Source of the DNA: Shinella sp. UYSO24
Lineage (GTDB): Bacteria > Pseudomonadota > Alphaproteobacteria > Rhizobiales > Rhizobiaceae
Reading direction: 5' to 3'
NCBI GenBank assembly: GCA_902167985.1
Contig: CABHNZ010000033.1
Span: forward strand, 1 to 43,866
Length of the DNA stretch: 43,866 bases
The notes beneath the pieces are model-generated. The model was not told the origin of the DNA. It searched no databases and worked only from the letters and a program-made list of their open reading frames with translations. Every line of letters begins with the position of its first letter. Position 1 is the stretch's first letter. Of the stretch, positions 34,050 to 43,751 are shown in pieces. Position numbers and translations under genes: made by a program.

Positions 34050-34601
34050 TTACGCCAGCGGCATCAGCAGCGGATCGACCGAAACCTCGTGCTTCAGCAC
34101 CCGCAGCGCGAAAGTCGAGCGGGAATGGCGGATGCCGGGCAGGCGATAGAGCGATTCCCGCAGGAAACGCTCGTAATGATCCGTGCCGGTGACGGCCACC
34201 TTGACGAGATAGTCGTAACCGCCGGTGACGAGATGCGCCTCCATCACCTCCGGCATGGCGGCAAGCGCCTGTCCGAAGCTTTCGAGCATCTTTTCGTCAT
34301 GCTTGTCGAGCGTCACCTCGATGAAGACGACATTCGGCACGCCGATCGCGCGGGCATCGATCACCGCCACATAGCCGCTGATGGCGCCCATGGCCTCCAG
34401 CCGCTTGACGCGGGTCCAGCATGGCGTGGCCGAGAGGCCGACCTTTTCGGCCAGCTCTGCGATGGTAAGCCGGCCATCCGAGCGGAGAACCGACAGGATC
34501 TTGCGGTCGCGGATATCCAGCGGCGCATCCGTGCCGCTGCGCCGGGATGTGCCGGATACAGAACCACTATTCTTCGTTCTAGCCATATTTGCCCGTGCCA
34601 T
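34050..34601 (-). CDS. Lrp/AsnC-family transcriptional regulator
   Basis: A 183-residue regulator. The N-terminal HTH reads LDIRDRKILSVLRSDGRLTI, AELAEKVGLSATPCWTRVKR, and the RAM ligand domain follows (VFIEVTLDKHDEKMLESF; EVMEAHLVTGGYDYLVKVAV). The first about 28 residues are polar and atypical, so an internal start near MARTKN is possible. Lrp-type proteins sense amino acids and often control a divergent gene. Here the divergent neighbour encodes an ACT-domain protein followed by a DMT exporter, which fits amino-acid sensing and efflux. Intact. Confidence 0.88.
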   Translation of the reverse strand: MARANMARTKNSGSVSGTSRRSGTDAPLDIRDRKILSVLRSDGRLTIAELAEKVGLSATPCWTRVKRLEAMGAISGYVAVIDARAIGVPNVVFIEVTLDKHDEKMLESFGQALAAMPEVMEAHLVTGGYDYLVKVAVTGTDHYERFLRESLYRLPGIRHSRSTFALRVLKHEVSVDPLLMPLA

Positions 34602-34690
34602 TCTGTCTGAGGTGAATTCTGCAGTGATAAAAAGAAGCCTTCTCCTGATCCACAGAACTATCCTTTCTCGACACGAACAGTCGAGCGATA

Positions 34691-35014
34691 ATGATGATGA
34701 CGCGCCATTTCATGGATATCCGGGCCAATCTTTCCGAAGGGCAGGGGGGCCTGATCCGCATTCTGACCGATGCGGAGCGCTTCGGCCTTGTGGTTCAACG
34801 CCTGGATCTTGAGCCTGCGGCCGATCAGGCTGCGGGTCTGCATCTGTCTGCAACCTTTGTGACCGGCGCGACGGAGATCGATGCGACGCAGCTTGCCGCA
34901 CGGTTTGCCCGGCATGCCGGCGTGACCATGGTGACATGTAGAGAACGCTCTCACGGCCCGATCGCGCGGCTGCCGCAAACGCGCCGCAGCGGGTGGCCGC
35001 AGAGGCGACGGTAG
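34691..35014 (+). CDS. Small ACT-domain-like protein
   Basis: A 107-residue protein. Residues about 8-80 show an ACT-like pattern: a first strand MDIRANLSE, the turn and helix GGLIRILTDAERFGLVVQRLD, then strands LHLSATF and VTMVTC. This resembles the small regulatory subunit of acetolactate synthase. A basic tail ends WPQRRR. ACT domains bind amino acids. It is divergent from the Lrp-type regulator and 34 bases ahead of the DMT exporter, with which it may be co-transcribed. The start could be one of several adjacent ATGs or ATG 34712. The call is moderate because the domain is inferred by pattern only. Confidence 0.5.
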   Translation: MMMTRHFMDIRANLSEGQGGLIRILTDAERFGLVVQRLDLEPAADQAAGLHLSATFVTGATEIDATQLAARFARHAGVTMVTCRERSHGPIARLPQTRRSGWPQRRR

Positions 35015-35048
35015 AGACAAAGGTTGACGCTGAGGTTGAGGCAGCAGC

Positions 35049-36241
35049 ATGAGGCCTGCATCCTTCGCCGGTCTTCTGATCTTTCTGGCCGCGCCGCTGC
35101 TCTTTGCCAGCAACATGGTCGCGCCCGCTGGCTGGCGACGGGCACGCCGCCGCTGACGCTTGCCGCCGGACGCTGGCTGATTGCCGCGATTGTTCTCTTC
35201 CCGATCATCCGGCGAGAGCTTGGACAGGCCCTGCCGCAGATCCGGGCGCGGATGCGCGATCTCGTCATTCTTGGCTCACTCGGCGGTGCGCTCAGCGTGG
35301 CGCCGCAATATGCGGCCGCCCATGACACAAGCGCCGGCCATATCGCACTGATGTTTGCGCTGACGCCGGTGCTTGTTTCGTTGCTTGAGCGGCTGGTCTG
35401 GGGCGTCAGGCTTTCGCGCCAGGTGATGGCTGGCGCCGCAATAGCCTTTCTCGGCATCGGTATTGCGACTTTCGAGGGCAGCCTTGCGCGGCTGGTGGAG
35501 GTGCGCATCAATCTTGGCGATGTGCTGGCGCTGGTCGCCGCGATCGCATGGTCCGTCTATACGGCGCTCCTGAAGCGCAGGCCGGTCTTCTTGCCGCCGC
35601 TTCTCATGCTGTGGACCTGTGCCGTGACGGCGGCAGGCCTGCTCTTGCCCTTCGCGATGGTGGAGCTTGCTCTCGGTGGCGCAAAGGAGACCTTCACAGC
35701 CAAAGGGCTCGGTGGAATGCTGTTCCTCGCCCTTGTTGCCGGCATTGCCGCCTATTTCGTCTATGGCAAGGTGGTATCACGCTTCGGCCCGGCACGCGCC
35801 AGCATGGCCATGTATCTGGTGCCGCTCTTTGCGCTGGCACTTGGCACGCTCGTGCTCGGCGAACCCCTGCACGCCTATCACGGCGCGGCCGTCGCCCTCG
35901 TTCTCCTCGGCGTGACAATCGCCAACCTGCCATCGAAGGCGCGTGCGGGTATTGCGACCGCGCCGGAAGGCGGAAAGCTGGTGTGGACCGACTTCATCTT
36001 CCCGAATGGATCGACACCTGTGGCGAACCCTCGGGTCGGCGGCCTTGATAGCGCTGATCGGCAACTTTCGCCAGCTCGCGATTGTGAGACGATCCAGCTT
36101 CTCGGCAGTGGCTGCCCCAACACCAGCGCACATCTTGACGGGCTGCGCTCAAAACAGGCCGGCCCGCTTTTTTTGGGGGGATCACCACCTCGCCATTCGG
36201 CTCCTCGATCTGAAGCTCCTTGCGAGACCGAGCGTAAGTGA
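35049..36241 (+). pseudogene. EamA/DMT-family exporter, one lost base near the start, abnormal tail
   Basis: Ten-helix drug/metabolite transporter. The start MRPASFAGLLIFLAAPLLFA (from ATG 35049) belongs to helix 1, but the frame is lost near 35121-35128. The rest follows one frame over (RWLATGTPPLTLAAGRWLIA, GSLGGALSVAPQYAAAHDTS, TLVLGEPLHAYHGAAVALVL). Family members end soon after LGVTIANLP at about 35935. Here the open frame runs about 100 further residues without helices, so the true stop may be missing. DMT exporters of this kind move amino acids or other metabolites out of the cell. The ACT and Lrp neighbours support an amino-acid link by inference. Confidence 0.75.
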
Positions 36242-36458
36242 GGCATTCGAGCTTGGATCAATCGGGGAGAACAGGTCCATTAAAATGCAGGTTTGGCAAC
36301 ATGAGCTTTCTCGATGACGCAATCGAGCGCGAGCGCCCTATATGCGCTCGCGGAAACTGACCGCCATTGAGGTGGCGAGGATCTCAGGTAACAGTGCATC
36401 TCCCGGAGCATCGCTACGAACTGTGCGCTGTAACATCAAAAGACCGGCTGAAAGCAAA
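36000..36458. other. Unassigned stretch between the exporter and the ketopantoate-reductase-type gene
   Basis: No family features are seen on either strand in about 460 bases. The exporter frame crosses the first half without resembling its family. A run of seven T followed by six G at about 36171-36179 would be error-prone. The region separates convergent genes, but no terminator hairpin is evident. Confidence 0.4.
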
Positions 36459-37487
36459 TCACGGAATTGAGGCAAGACCGGTTTGCCTTTTGGGCTGGGA
36501 AGCGCCAACGAGAGAGAGAACGGCGTCAAGTCCGACTGGCCTCGAACTGCTGCCCCGCTGCGCCAATTTGCCCGCAAGCAACTGAACGGCGTCATTATAC
36601 GGTGTCAAAATACCATGAATACGCCCAAGAAGAACGATCTCCCCATTCAGGAAATCGACTTCACTCGATGTACCACGCGCAAAACTTTGCCAGGTCGATT
36701 GCTGGCCGGGATGGATGCCGCTGTTTTGTGCCACGCGCCAGTTCGAAATGTCGATCGTCCGCTCGGACGGTGTCGCGAGCCGGTAGCCTGCGGCCTGAAG
36801 CGTGCGGCGGGCCTCGTCCACCAGGGCTTCGCCGATTTCACCCCGTAAATCGGCCGGGCCATCGAAAAGTTCGAGCACGTTGCGAACGTTGTGAAGCAGT
36901 TTTGCCGATTTCCAGCGGCGGATGTCGCTGCTCTGTTCGGCGAGATATCCGGCACGGTACAGATCAGCGGCGATCCGGTTGCTGGTTTCATTGGCGCCAT
37001 TGGGAAACCGCCCGACGGTCACGATCGCCGACCTCGGGATCACCGCCGACCACGACCTGGCCCGTCTCGGTGAACCGGGCGGGCGTCAGGATGCTTGCTC
37101 CATAGACGTTCGCAAATGTCCTCAGAGCGGCAGCCTCCGTGGCGAGCCCGTTCTGAAACGTGACCACCGGCAGGTTTTCGGCGGCCGCGCTGTGGTTCCC
37201 GCAACGGGCCGCCAGGACCAGAAGGCAAGCGCGCCGGCTGCATCCTGCGACTTGACCGTCAGCAGGAGGATATCATCCGGCGCGAGTTCGGGCGGATCGC
37301 CGAGATCGAAGGCGCTGAGCTTGATCTGCTGCGTGCCCGAGGGCCGCTGATAACTCAAGCCGTGCTCTCTGATATGGCTGATCTGCGCGCCGCGGCCGAC
37401 CAGCGCGTAAGTGATGCCGTTGAGTTCGAACTGCGCCGCAAGGCTGGCGCCGACCGCGCCGGCTCCGATGATTACATACCGTGTCAT
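36459..37487 (-). pseudogene. 2-dehydropantoate 2-reductase (KPR/ApbA)-family protein, two cancelling frameshifts
   Basis: The N-terminal Rossmann domain is clear: MTRYVIIGAGAVGASLAAQF with GAGAVG, then PDDILLLTVKSQDAAGAL. The frame changes near 37190 to NLPVVTFQNGLATEAAALR and TPARFTETGQVVVGGDPEVG, and changes back near 37030 to NGANETSNRIAADLYRAGY and KSAKLLHNVRNVLELF. The latter has the conserved Lys and Asn of the KPR C-terminal domain. Net length is 342 residues, normal for the family. Members reduce ketopantoate or act as related oxo-/imino-acid reductases. The start is 25 bases after the flavin monooxygenase stop, so it is the last gene of the metal-chelate operon. A role in ligand metabolism rather than pantothenate synthesis is suggested by context only. 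Confidence 0.75.
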
Positions 37488-37512
37488 CTGCTTTTCCCTG
37501 TACTGCTTTTTC

Positions 37513-38830
37513 TCACACGCCGAGATTCTGCCGGAGCGTCTCGTGCCGGTAATCGTGGTGGAATATGCCGCGCCGCTGCAGCTCGGGGATCAGGTGTTCC
37601 GTCACGGCGGAGAGGCCGAGTTCGTATTTCAGCGTGAAGGCCAGGAAATTGAACCCGTCCGTCGCACCGCGCTCGTAACGGTCCTGCAGCTGGTCGGCGA
37701 CGTTTCGACCGAGCCGATCGGGAACCAGTGACCGGCGCCGCTGGAATGGTAAATGATGAGATCGCGCACCGTGCGGACCTTGCCGCTCTCGATCAGATCG
37801 CGGAACACGCCGAAACGGGAGCGCCGGCCCTGCACATCTGCGGTCTGCGGCAGATCGTTGATCGGGATTTCGTCATCAAGATCGATGCCCTCGAAATCGA
37901 CGCCGCCGAACTGGCTGGCAAGCGACTTGCGCCCCTCCTCGAAATCGATGTCATCGATCACCTTCTGCCAGAAACGCTTCGCCTCTTCATCCGTGGAACC
38001 GATGACGGGCGCAACGCCGGGGAGGATCTTGATCGCATCCGGTGAACGTCCGTTGGCAGCGGCCCGCGCTTTGAAATCCCGGTATAGCTCGATCGACGGT
38101 TCTGTTTCCGTAAGGCCGGTGGTGAAGATAACGTCGGCCACCCGCGCGCGAGCTGCCGTCCTTCCGTGGAGGAGCCGGCCTGCGCAAGGATCGGCCGATC
38201 CTGCGGGCTACGCGAGACGTTGAGGGGACCCTGGACGGAAAAATGCCGGCTGTTCCAGTCGATGCGATGCACCTTGCCCGCATCGACGACCTGGCGGCCG
38301 AGATCGTCATAACTGACGGCGTCCGCTTCCCAGCTTTCCCACAATGCCTGCACCACGCCGGCAAATTCCTCGGCAACGGCATATCGGTCGTCATGAGCCG
38401 GCAGCGGCTTGCCAAAATTTTTCTCGCCTGCCGAGGATGTGACGAGGTTCCAGCCCGCACGTCCCTTGGAAATGTGATCGAGCGATAGCACCTGCCGGGC
38501 GAGATTGTAGGGCTCGGTGAAGGAAGTCGAGATGGAGCCGATCAGGCCGATCCGCGAGGTTTTCGCGGCAAGCGCGCTCAACAGAGTGACCGGCTCCAGC
38601 CCTGGTTTCGGCGCCGTTTCGCTGGTAACGAGTGCGTCCGCGAGGAAGATCGTGTGTATCTTTCCCTGCTCGGCCTGTTGTGCCTGTTCGACATAGGCAT
38701 CGATATCGAGAAGATTGTCGGTCGGGCCGTTGCGCCCCTGTTTCTTCGCCTGCCCGGTGCCACCCAGTAAAAGGCCGAGCACCAGTCCCTGGCCGCGTTC
38801 GCTCTGGCGGCCCGCCCACTTGTTCGTCAT
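37513..38830 (-). pseudogene. NtaA/SnaA-type flavin-dependent monooxygenase (LLM family), two lost bases
   Basis: Luciferase-like FMNH2-dependent monooxygenase of the NtaA/EmoA/SnaA/DszA group. Signatures are TGQAKKQGRNGPTDNLLDID, TLLSALAAKTSRIGLIGSIS, EPYNLARQVLSLDHISKGRA and GWNLVTSSAGEKNFG. The frame changes near 38141-38150 (in a GCGCGCG run) into ADVIFTTGLTETEPSIEL, and again near 37698-37710 into NVADQLQDRYERGATDGFNF, ending LRQNLGV at 37513. With both bases restored it has 439 residues, the family length. The start at 38830 has GAGGACAAAAGAC ahead. Members oxidise chelators such as nitrilotriacetate and EDTA, or sulfur compounds, using a partner flavin reductase, which is not seen here. 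It follows fecE by 23 bases. Confidence 0.85.
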
Positions 38831-38853
38831 GTCTTTTGTCCTCGAAATGATTG

Positions 38854-39722
38854 TCAGGCCGTGACGCGATCGCGCTGTTCGGCAGGGCGACGCAGATGGC
38901 CGATTTCCGGTATCGTCTCTGGTGTCGCGGGGTTGAGGCCAAGCCGGGAATTGTCGCGTTCGGAGAGCGGGTGGACCTGCACAAAACCCTTGTGAACCGA
39001 CAATTCGACATCCACGCCATAGACCCGCTTGATCAGGTCTGGCGAATAGACGTCTGCCGGGCGGCCATTGGCGATCACGACGCATCCTGCAGGAAGACGA
39101 CGCGGTCGGTGAAGCGCGCTGCCTGGTTGAGATCGTGGATCGCGATGATCGCGGCGACGTTGTTCGTGCGCGTCACCTCGCGGGCGACTTCCAGCGTCTG
39201 CCACTGGTAACGGATGTCGAGCGCGCTGGTCGGCTCGTCGAGAAGCAGGATTTCCGGGTCCTGGGCAAGCGCGCGGGCAATCAGCACACGTTGTCCCTGG
39301 CCGCCGGAAAGTTCGGTCACGGCACGGTCGCCGAGCTCGTCGAGGCCCATGCGCTGCATGGCGGCTTCCACATGCACCCAGTCTTCCTCCCGCGGTCGCG
39401 TGCCGAAATAGGGCGTGCGGCCGAGAAGGACGGCTTCCCTGATATCGAGGCCGAAGGAAAGCCCGATCGATTGCGGCACATAGGCGACGATCTTTGCAAG
39501 GTCCCGGCGGGAAAGTTTTGTCAGGTCCGTACCATCGTTCCAGGAGATGGAGCCGCTGGTGTGGCTGTTGATCCCGGCAATCGTCTTGATCAGTGTCGAC
39601 TTGCCGGAACCGTTGGCTCCGAGAAGGCCGACAAGTTCGCCCTTCTCGACTTTCAGGCTTGCGCCTTTGACGACCTGTCTTTTGCCGTAACCGACTTCGA
39701 GTGAGGAAATCTTGAGGGTCAT
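38854..39722 (-). pseudogene. fecE: Iron-chelate ABC transporter ATPase (FecE/FepC type), one lost base near the end
   Basis: ATP-binding subunit of a siderophore-type importer. Walker A is GLLGANGSGKSTLIK (about 32-46), the Q-loop lies in VAYVPQSIG, the signature is ELSGGQGQRVLIARAL, Walker B is ILLLDEPTSALD and the H-loop IAIHDLNQA. The frame ends early at FLQDAS, while the next frame continues GCVVANGRPADVYSPDLIKR to a stop at 38854. Restoring one base near 39083 gives 289 residues, as expected. The nucleotide-binding core is intact, so even the short form might work. The start overlaps the permease stop by four bases (ATGA at 39719-39722). Confidence 0.88.
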
Positions 39723-40816
39723 TCGATTGCCTTTTGTCGAGTGAGGATGAGGTAGAGGAAAATCGGAGCGCCGACCAAGGCATCGATGATGCCGACGGGA
39801 ATGACGCCGGGCGTAATGACAAGCCGGCCGACCGCATCGGAGATGACCAGAAGCAGGGCACCTATGATGGCCGAGAACGCGATAAGGAAACGATGGTTGG
39901 CGCCGACGACCAGCCGGGCGATATGCGGTGCTACGAGGCCGACAAAACCTATAATGCCGGTGAACGCGATGGTGACGGCGGTCAGCGTCGCGGCGATGGC
40001 AATGGTCTGCAGCCGCACCGTCGATACGGCGACGCCAAGGCTCTTGGCTGAATCATCCCCGGCAAAAGCGATCGCGTTCAGGGCGCTGCTGCGGAAGCGG
40101 ATATAGGGAAAGGCGATCGCGAGAAGCAGGAAGAGGACCAGAACCTGATACCACGCCGAATTGTTCACCGATCCCCATGTCCAGCGGACGATCGCGGCCA
40201 GCACCTCGTCCTCCGCGAAATACTGGATGCAGGCGGTGAGCGCTCCGAACATCTGCGAGAGCGCGATGCCGACCAGAATGAGCGTCGTTGCATGGAGGTT
40301 GCGGGTTGAGGCGAGCGACAGGACAAGGGCGGTGTTGAGGAAGGAAAAGATGAGCGCGCCGATGACCAGCGAGATTGTAGCACTGCCCGCCGTTGCCCCG
40401 AATACGACGATCGCAAGCGACGCGCCGAAAGCGGCAGCCGGTGCTATGCCAAGTGTATAGGGGCTGACCAGCGGATTGCGTAGCAGGCCCTGGAACAGCG
40501 TGCCCGCAATAGCCAGCGCCGCGCCGCCGAGTATTGCCAAAAGAACGCGGGGCAACCGTAATTCCCAGATGACATTGTGCATGAGGAGCGATGCACGGTC
40601 GGTCGGAACGGTACCGGTGATTTTGGCCCAGAAGGTTTGCAGGACATCAATCAGTGTGGCGCCCGAAGTTCCGATCTGGATACCGGCAAGGGCGGCTGCA
40701 ATGACAGCTGCAATCCCGAGCGCGATCGCCAGCTTCTGGTTGGTGTATTTGTCATGGGCCGGACGCGGTCTTGTCGCCGGGCGGGAAGGCAGAGGATCAG
40801 AATGCACTGAGCTCAT
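39719..40816 (-). CDS. fecD: Iron-chelate ABC transporter permease (FecCD family)
   Basis: About 365 residues with some nine or ten membrane helices. FecCD-family features are RLPRVLLAILGGAALAIAGT, GLLRNPLVSPYTLGIAPAAA, the coupling segment FAGDDSAKSLGVAV, and FTGIIGFVGLVAPHIARLVV. The start is set at ATG 40816, with GAGAGACC just ahead, instead of six codons upstream. Only one permease gene is present, so it would act as a homodimer with two FecE subunits. It is 48 bases after the binding-protein gene. Fec-type names reflect the family; the cargo could be a ferric chelate, cobalamin-like or another metal complex. Intact. Confidence 0.9.
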   Translation of the reverse strand: MSSVHSDPLPSRPATRPRPAHDKYTNQKLAIALGIAAVIAAALAGIQIGTSGATLIDVLQTFWAKITGTVPTDRASLLMHNVIWELRLPRVLLAILGGAALAIAGTLFQGLLRNPLVSPYTLGIAPAAAFGASLAIVVFGATAGSATISLVIGALIFSFLNTALVLSLASTRNLHATTLILVGIALSQMFGALTACIQYFAEDEVLAAIVRWTWGSVNNSAWYQVLVLFLLLAIAFPYIRFRSSALNAIAFAGDDSAKSLGVAVSTVRLQTIAIAATLTAVTIAFTGIIGFVGLVAPHIARLVVGANHRFLIAFSAIIGALLLVISDAVGRLVITPGVIPVGIIDALVGAPIFLYLILTRQKAIE

Positions 40817-40864
40817 GGTCTCTCTCGTCATCAATGGAAAGGGAGGTCGCGATGCCGACAGGCT

Positions 40865-41996
40865 TTAAGCGCCGAGCTTGTAGGCGTAGTCGGCAACCGG
40901 CCGCGGCTCTATTCCCTGCACCGTCAGCCAGCGGGCGAAATAGGTATCGACATCCACGTCGGCGAGACGATCCGGATAAAGCCATTTGGCAACGGCCAGC
41001 GCGCCGATCTGCTTTCCGAGTGCCGAGAAGAAGAAATTGCTGAAGACGAAAACATTCTTGTTCTGGACGGCCTGGATCGCGTTCCAGCCGGGGCGATTGA
41101 CGATGCGTTCCGCCTGCCCGGCCAGTAATTCCTGGTCCCAGGGCGCGTAACCGGCAGCATGCCCATCAATGCCGTTATGGATGATGACATCGGGATTGCG
41201 ATTGATGATCTCGACCGGGTCGACCGTGTAGGTGTGCACCGAGGCACTGCCGGTATTGGCGATGGTGATGTCGCCAAAAATGTTCTTGCCGCCGCCGAGC
41301 ACGATCGTGTCATGCCAGCCGGAGCCGGGCAGGGAAGTGACAAAATCGGCATTGTTTTCGAAATAGACTTTCTTCCGCTCCACGCCTTTCAGGTGTTCCG
41401 TCAGGACCTTGTCGATATCGTCGTAAAGCTGTGCGAGATCTGCTGCACCTTTCTCGGCACCAAAGATCTTGCCGATATTGGGCAATTGTGCGCGCAAAAC
41501 CTTCGGGTCCCAGGTGCTGACGACGACGACCTCTATCCCGAAGGGTTTCAGCTTCTCGACGGCATCCTGCCAGGGGGCGTTGCGGCGGGTGAAGAACACT
41601 TCCGCGCCCGATGCGGCGATCGTCTCCCAGTTGGGGCCGTTGAAATTGCCGGCATCAGGAAGGCTCGCAAATTGGCGAAGTAGTCCTTGTTGGCGGCATT
41701 TTTCTTGGGGTCGGACGTCTGGTCGATCGCCACGATCGTGTCGCCGGCGCGATCGCGCGGACAATTTCCGTCTGGTACCAAAGGTCGGGATAAACCGCCT
41801 TGATCGGCGCCTTCAGCGTGACTTCACGCCCAAGCTCGTCGGTGATCGTGATGGTCTTCTGCTCCGCGGCCTCGGCTTCCGTGACGGCTGAAAGTCCGAG
41901 CTTCTGAGCCAGTGGGCTCAGAAGGAATGCCCCCGAAATGACGAGCGCCTGGCGGCGCCCTACAGATGCTTTAGAAACAAAGTTTGAATTGGTCAT
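40865..41996 (-). pseudogene. fecB: Iron-chelate ABC transporter substrate-binding protein, two lost bases
   Basis: Periplasmic binding protein of the FecB/BtuF fold. The N-terminus has a Tat-like signal (VGRRQALVISGAFLLSPLA, with twin Arg). ITDELGREVTLKAPIKAVYP begins the mature domain. The frame changes near 41745-41750 to GDTIVAIDQTSDPKKNAANK and near 41675-41682 to ASLPDAGNFNGPNWETIAAS. It then reads cleanly through FGIEVVVVSTWDP, NTGSASVHTYTVDPVEIINR, NPDVIIHNGID and ADYAYKLGA. Restored length is 377 residues. The start at 41996 has AAGGAAG four bases upstream. It is the first gene of the operon. The upstream 41997-42190 stretch is A/T-rich but shows no Fur, Irr or RirA box I would trust. 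Confidence 0.85.
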
Positions 41997-42190
41997 TAGA
42001 CTTCCTTGGCGCTCAGGTGCTGAAGACGGATTGCAGAAGGTCATTCCAGGCCGCATCAGAAAAGCCTAGGGAAGGGGCCGGCTTCGAGGAAGGCTGAGTA
42101 TTCTTTTTCTACTATTTTTATAGAAATTATTTGGTCAGTTGCCGATTGGTGGAGCCGATTGTACCCGGCTACGCATAATGTGGCGGAGGA

Positions 42191-42227
42191 GTTGGAATGT
42201 CCGCTTCGTTGCAAAGTAGAAATGTCC
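42191..42227 (+). repeat. Left terminal inverted repeat of the ISNCY-type element
   Basis: It begins GTTGGAATGTCCGCTT and holds a second GTAGAAATGTCC 25 bases in. It is an imperfect inverted match to 43752-43788. The paired internal motif suggests two transposase-binding sites per end. Confidence 0.7.
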
Positions 42228-42341
42228 GCTTAGGCTTTCTCCGGCACAAGGACCAGCCCCGATCTGAGCGGCTGATCCCGGTTGCAAGATCAGATCGGGG
42301 CGGGTGGTAAATACACCCTTCGGCTTTAGCTTCGAGACGCC

Positions 42342-43715
42342 TCACTCCGCAGCCTGCTGCCGTGCAAGTGCTTTTTCCCGCCGAGCAATGACGGCCGGAT
42401 CATTCATGTAATCTCTTCGTGGACCTGGTTTGCGCCCGCGTGGCTTGTAGCCATTCTTGTCGCTGTTGCTCTTCACCGCCGGCTTGTCCTGCTGCTCCTG
42501 GCGCTCCCTGATATAAGCCAGAACCTCACCCAACCGCTTGTTCTCGGTGATCGCCGCATGCGTCACCCGCTGGTCCTTGTCGAACACCGTGTAGGGCAGG
42601 GATAAGCCTTTCCACCGCACATCCAGACGACCATTCGCATAGGCATAGGTCTCGACATAGCGACCGACCAGACCGCGCGTCACCTCGCTCTCCTCCAGCA
42701 TGATCCGCTTGCGCTCGAACGAAAACGTCAGCTGCGATCCGACATAACGCTGCTCGCGCTTGCACAAGATCTCCGTCAGCCGATCCGGCGTCAGATTCAG
42801 CGGACGATGCAGGTCATCGGGTCGGGCAGGGACGATCGCAAACCGCGCATTGTAGTCCTCCATGAAACCAGGCAAAAACGCATTGCCGGCCTCCATGCTG
42901 TCGATGCCGCAAAGCCTGAGCTCCTTGACCAACCGGTCCTGCAGAGTCCGGTTCATTCGTTCGACACGGCCTTTGGCTTGGCTCGAGTTCGCACAAAGAA
43001 TCTCGATGTTTAGCTCGCAAAGCGCACGTCCGAACTGAGTCATACCTTGACCGGCCCTGGCATCGCTCTTTGCCACCCGGAAGACCGAATGCTTGTCCGA
43101 GTAGAAAGCAATCGGCGCCCCGTGATGCTGGAGATAAAGCTCCAGCGCCTCGAAGTAGGTGAAGGCGCTTTCAGAACGCACAAAGCGCAACTGCATCAGC
43201 CTGCCGGTCGCATCGTCGACAAACACCAGCAACGAGCACGGCGGTCCGCGGTCCTCGAACCAGCGATGATCCGAACCGTCGATCTGCACCAGTTCACCAT
43301 AAGCCTCGCGTCGCAGCCGCGGCTGATGAAACGTCCGCCGCTGCTTGCGTGACAACCACAGTCCGGCATCCGACATCCAGCCGCGGACCGTCTCGCGCGA
43401 CACACGCAAGCCGTCGAGCTCAGTCAGCTTCTCAGTGGCCAAAGTCGGCCCGAAGTCCGCATAGCGTTCACGAACCAGCGTCATCGCATAATCCCGAACA
43501 CCGTCGCTGATCCGATTGTTCGATGGCCGGCCGATCGCCTTATGCCGGATCGACGCCGCGCCGCCAGTCCGCATCCGTTGCAAAAGCCGACGCACCTGAC
43601 GCTCACTCAGGTCAAGCACATGCGCCGCCGACACCACGGTCATCCGGCCGGCGATCACCTTCGACAAAACCTCGATCCGCTGCAGATCGCGCTCGCTCAT
43701 CGCAATCAATCCCAT
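42342..43715 (-). CDS. ISNCY-family transposase
   Basis: About 457 residues. The N-terminal HTH has a helix-turn-helix/Mu-like character (VVSAAHVLDLSERQVRRLLQ; RTGGAASIRHKAIGRPSNN). The central DDE integrase-like core shows GELVQIDGSDHRWFEDRG (first Asp), PIAFYSDKHSVFR (second Asp) and ANSSQAKGRVERMNRTLQDR (Glu). A basic C-terminus with KPRGRKPGPRRDY follows. This is the arrangement of ISNCY (IS1202/ISTde1-like) transposases. The start at 43715 is preferred because GGGAG lies seven bases upstream. The frame is intact, so the element may be active. Confidence 0.85.
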   Translation of the reverse strand: MGLIAMSERDLQRIEVLSKVIAGRMTVVSAAHVLDLSERQVRRLLQRMRTGGAASIRHKAIGRPSNNRISDGVRDYAMTLVRERYADFGPTLATEKLTELDGLRVSRETVRGWMSDAGLWLSRKQRRTFHQPRLRREAYGELVQIDGSDHRWFEDRGPPCSLLVFVDDATGRLMQLRFVRSESAFTYFEALELYLQHHGAPIAFYSDKHSVFRVAKSDARAGQGMTQFGRALCELNIEILCANSSQAKGRVERMNRTLQDRLVKELRLCGIDSMEAGNAFLPGFMEDYNARFAIVPARPDDLHRPLNLTPDRLTEILCKREQRYVGSQLTFSFERKRIMLEESEVTRGLVGRYVETYAYANGRLDVRWKGLSLPYTVFDKDQRVTHAAITENKRLGEVLAYIRERQEQQDKPAVKSNSDKNGYKPRGRKPGPRRDYMNDPAVIARREKALARQQAAE

Positions 43716-43751
43716 CTGCAATCTCCCAGGCATCGATCAGACCCGGGGAGT

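Noticed and set aside
41997..42190. Iron-regulator box (Fur, Irr or RirA) ahead of the fecB operon
   Set aside because: The region is A/T-rich, but no stretch matches a consensus well enough to call. The link to iron control stays unproven.
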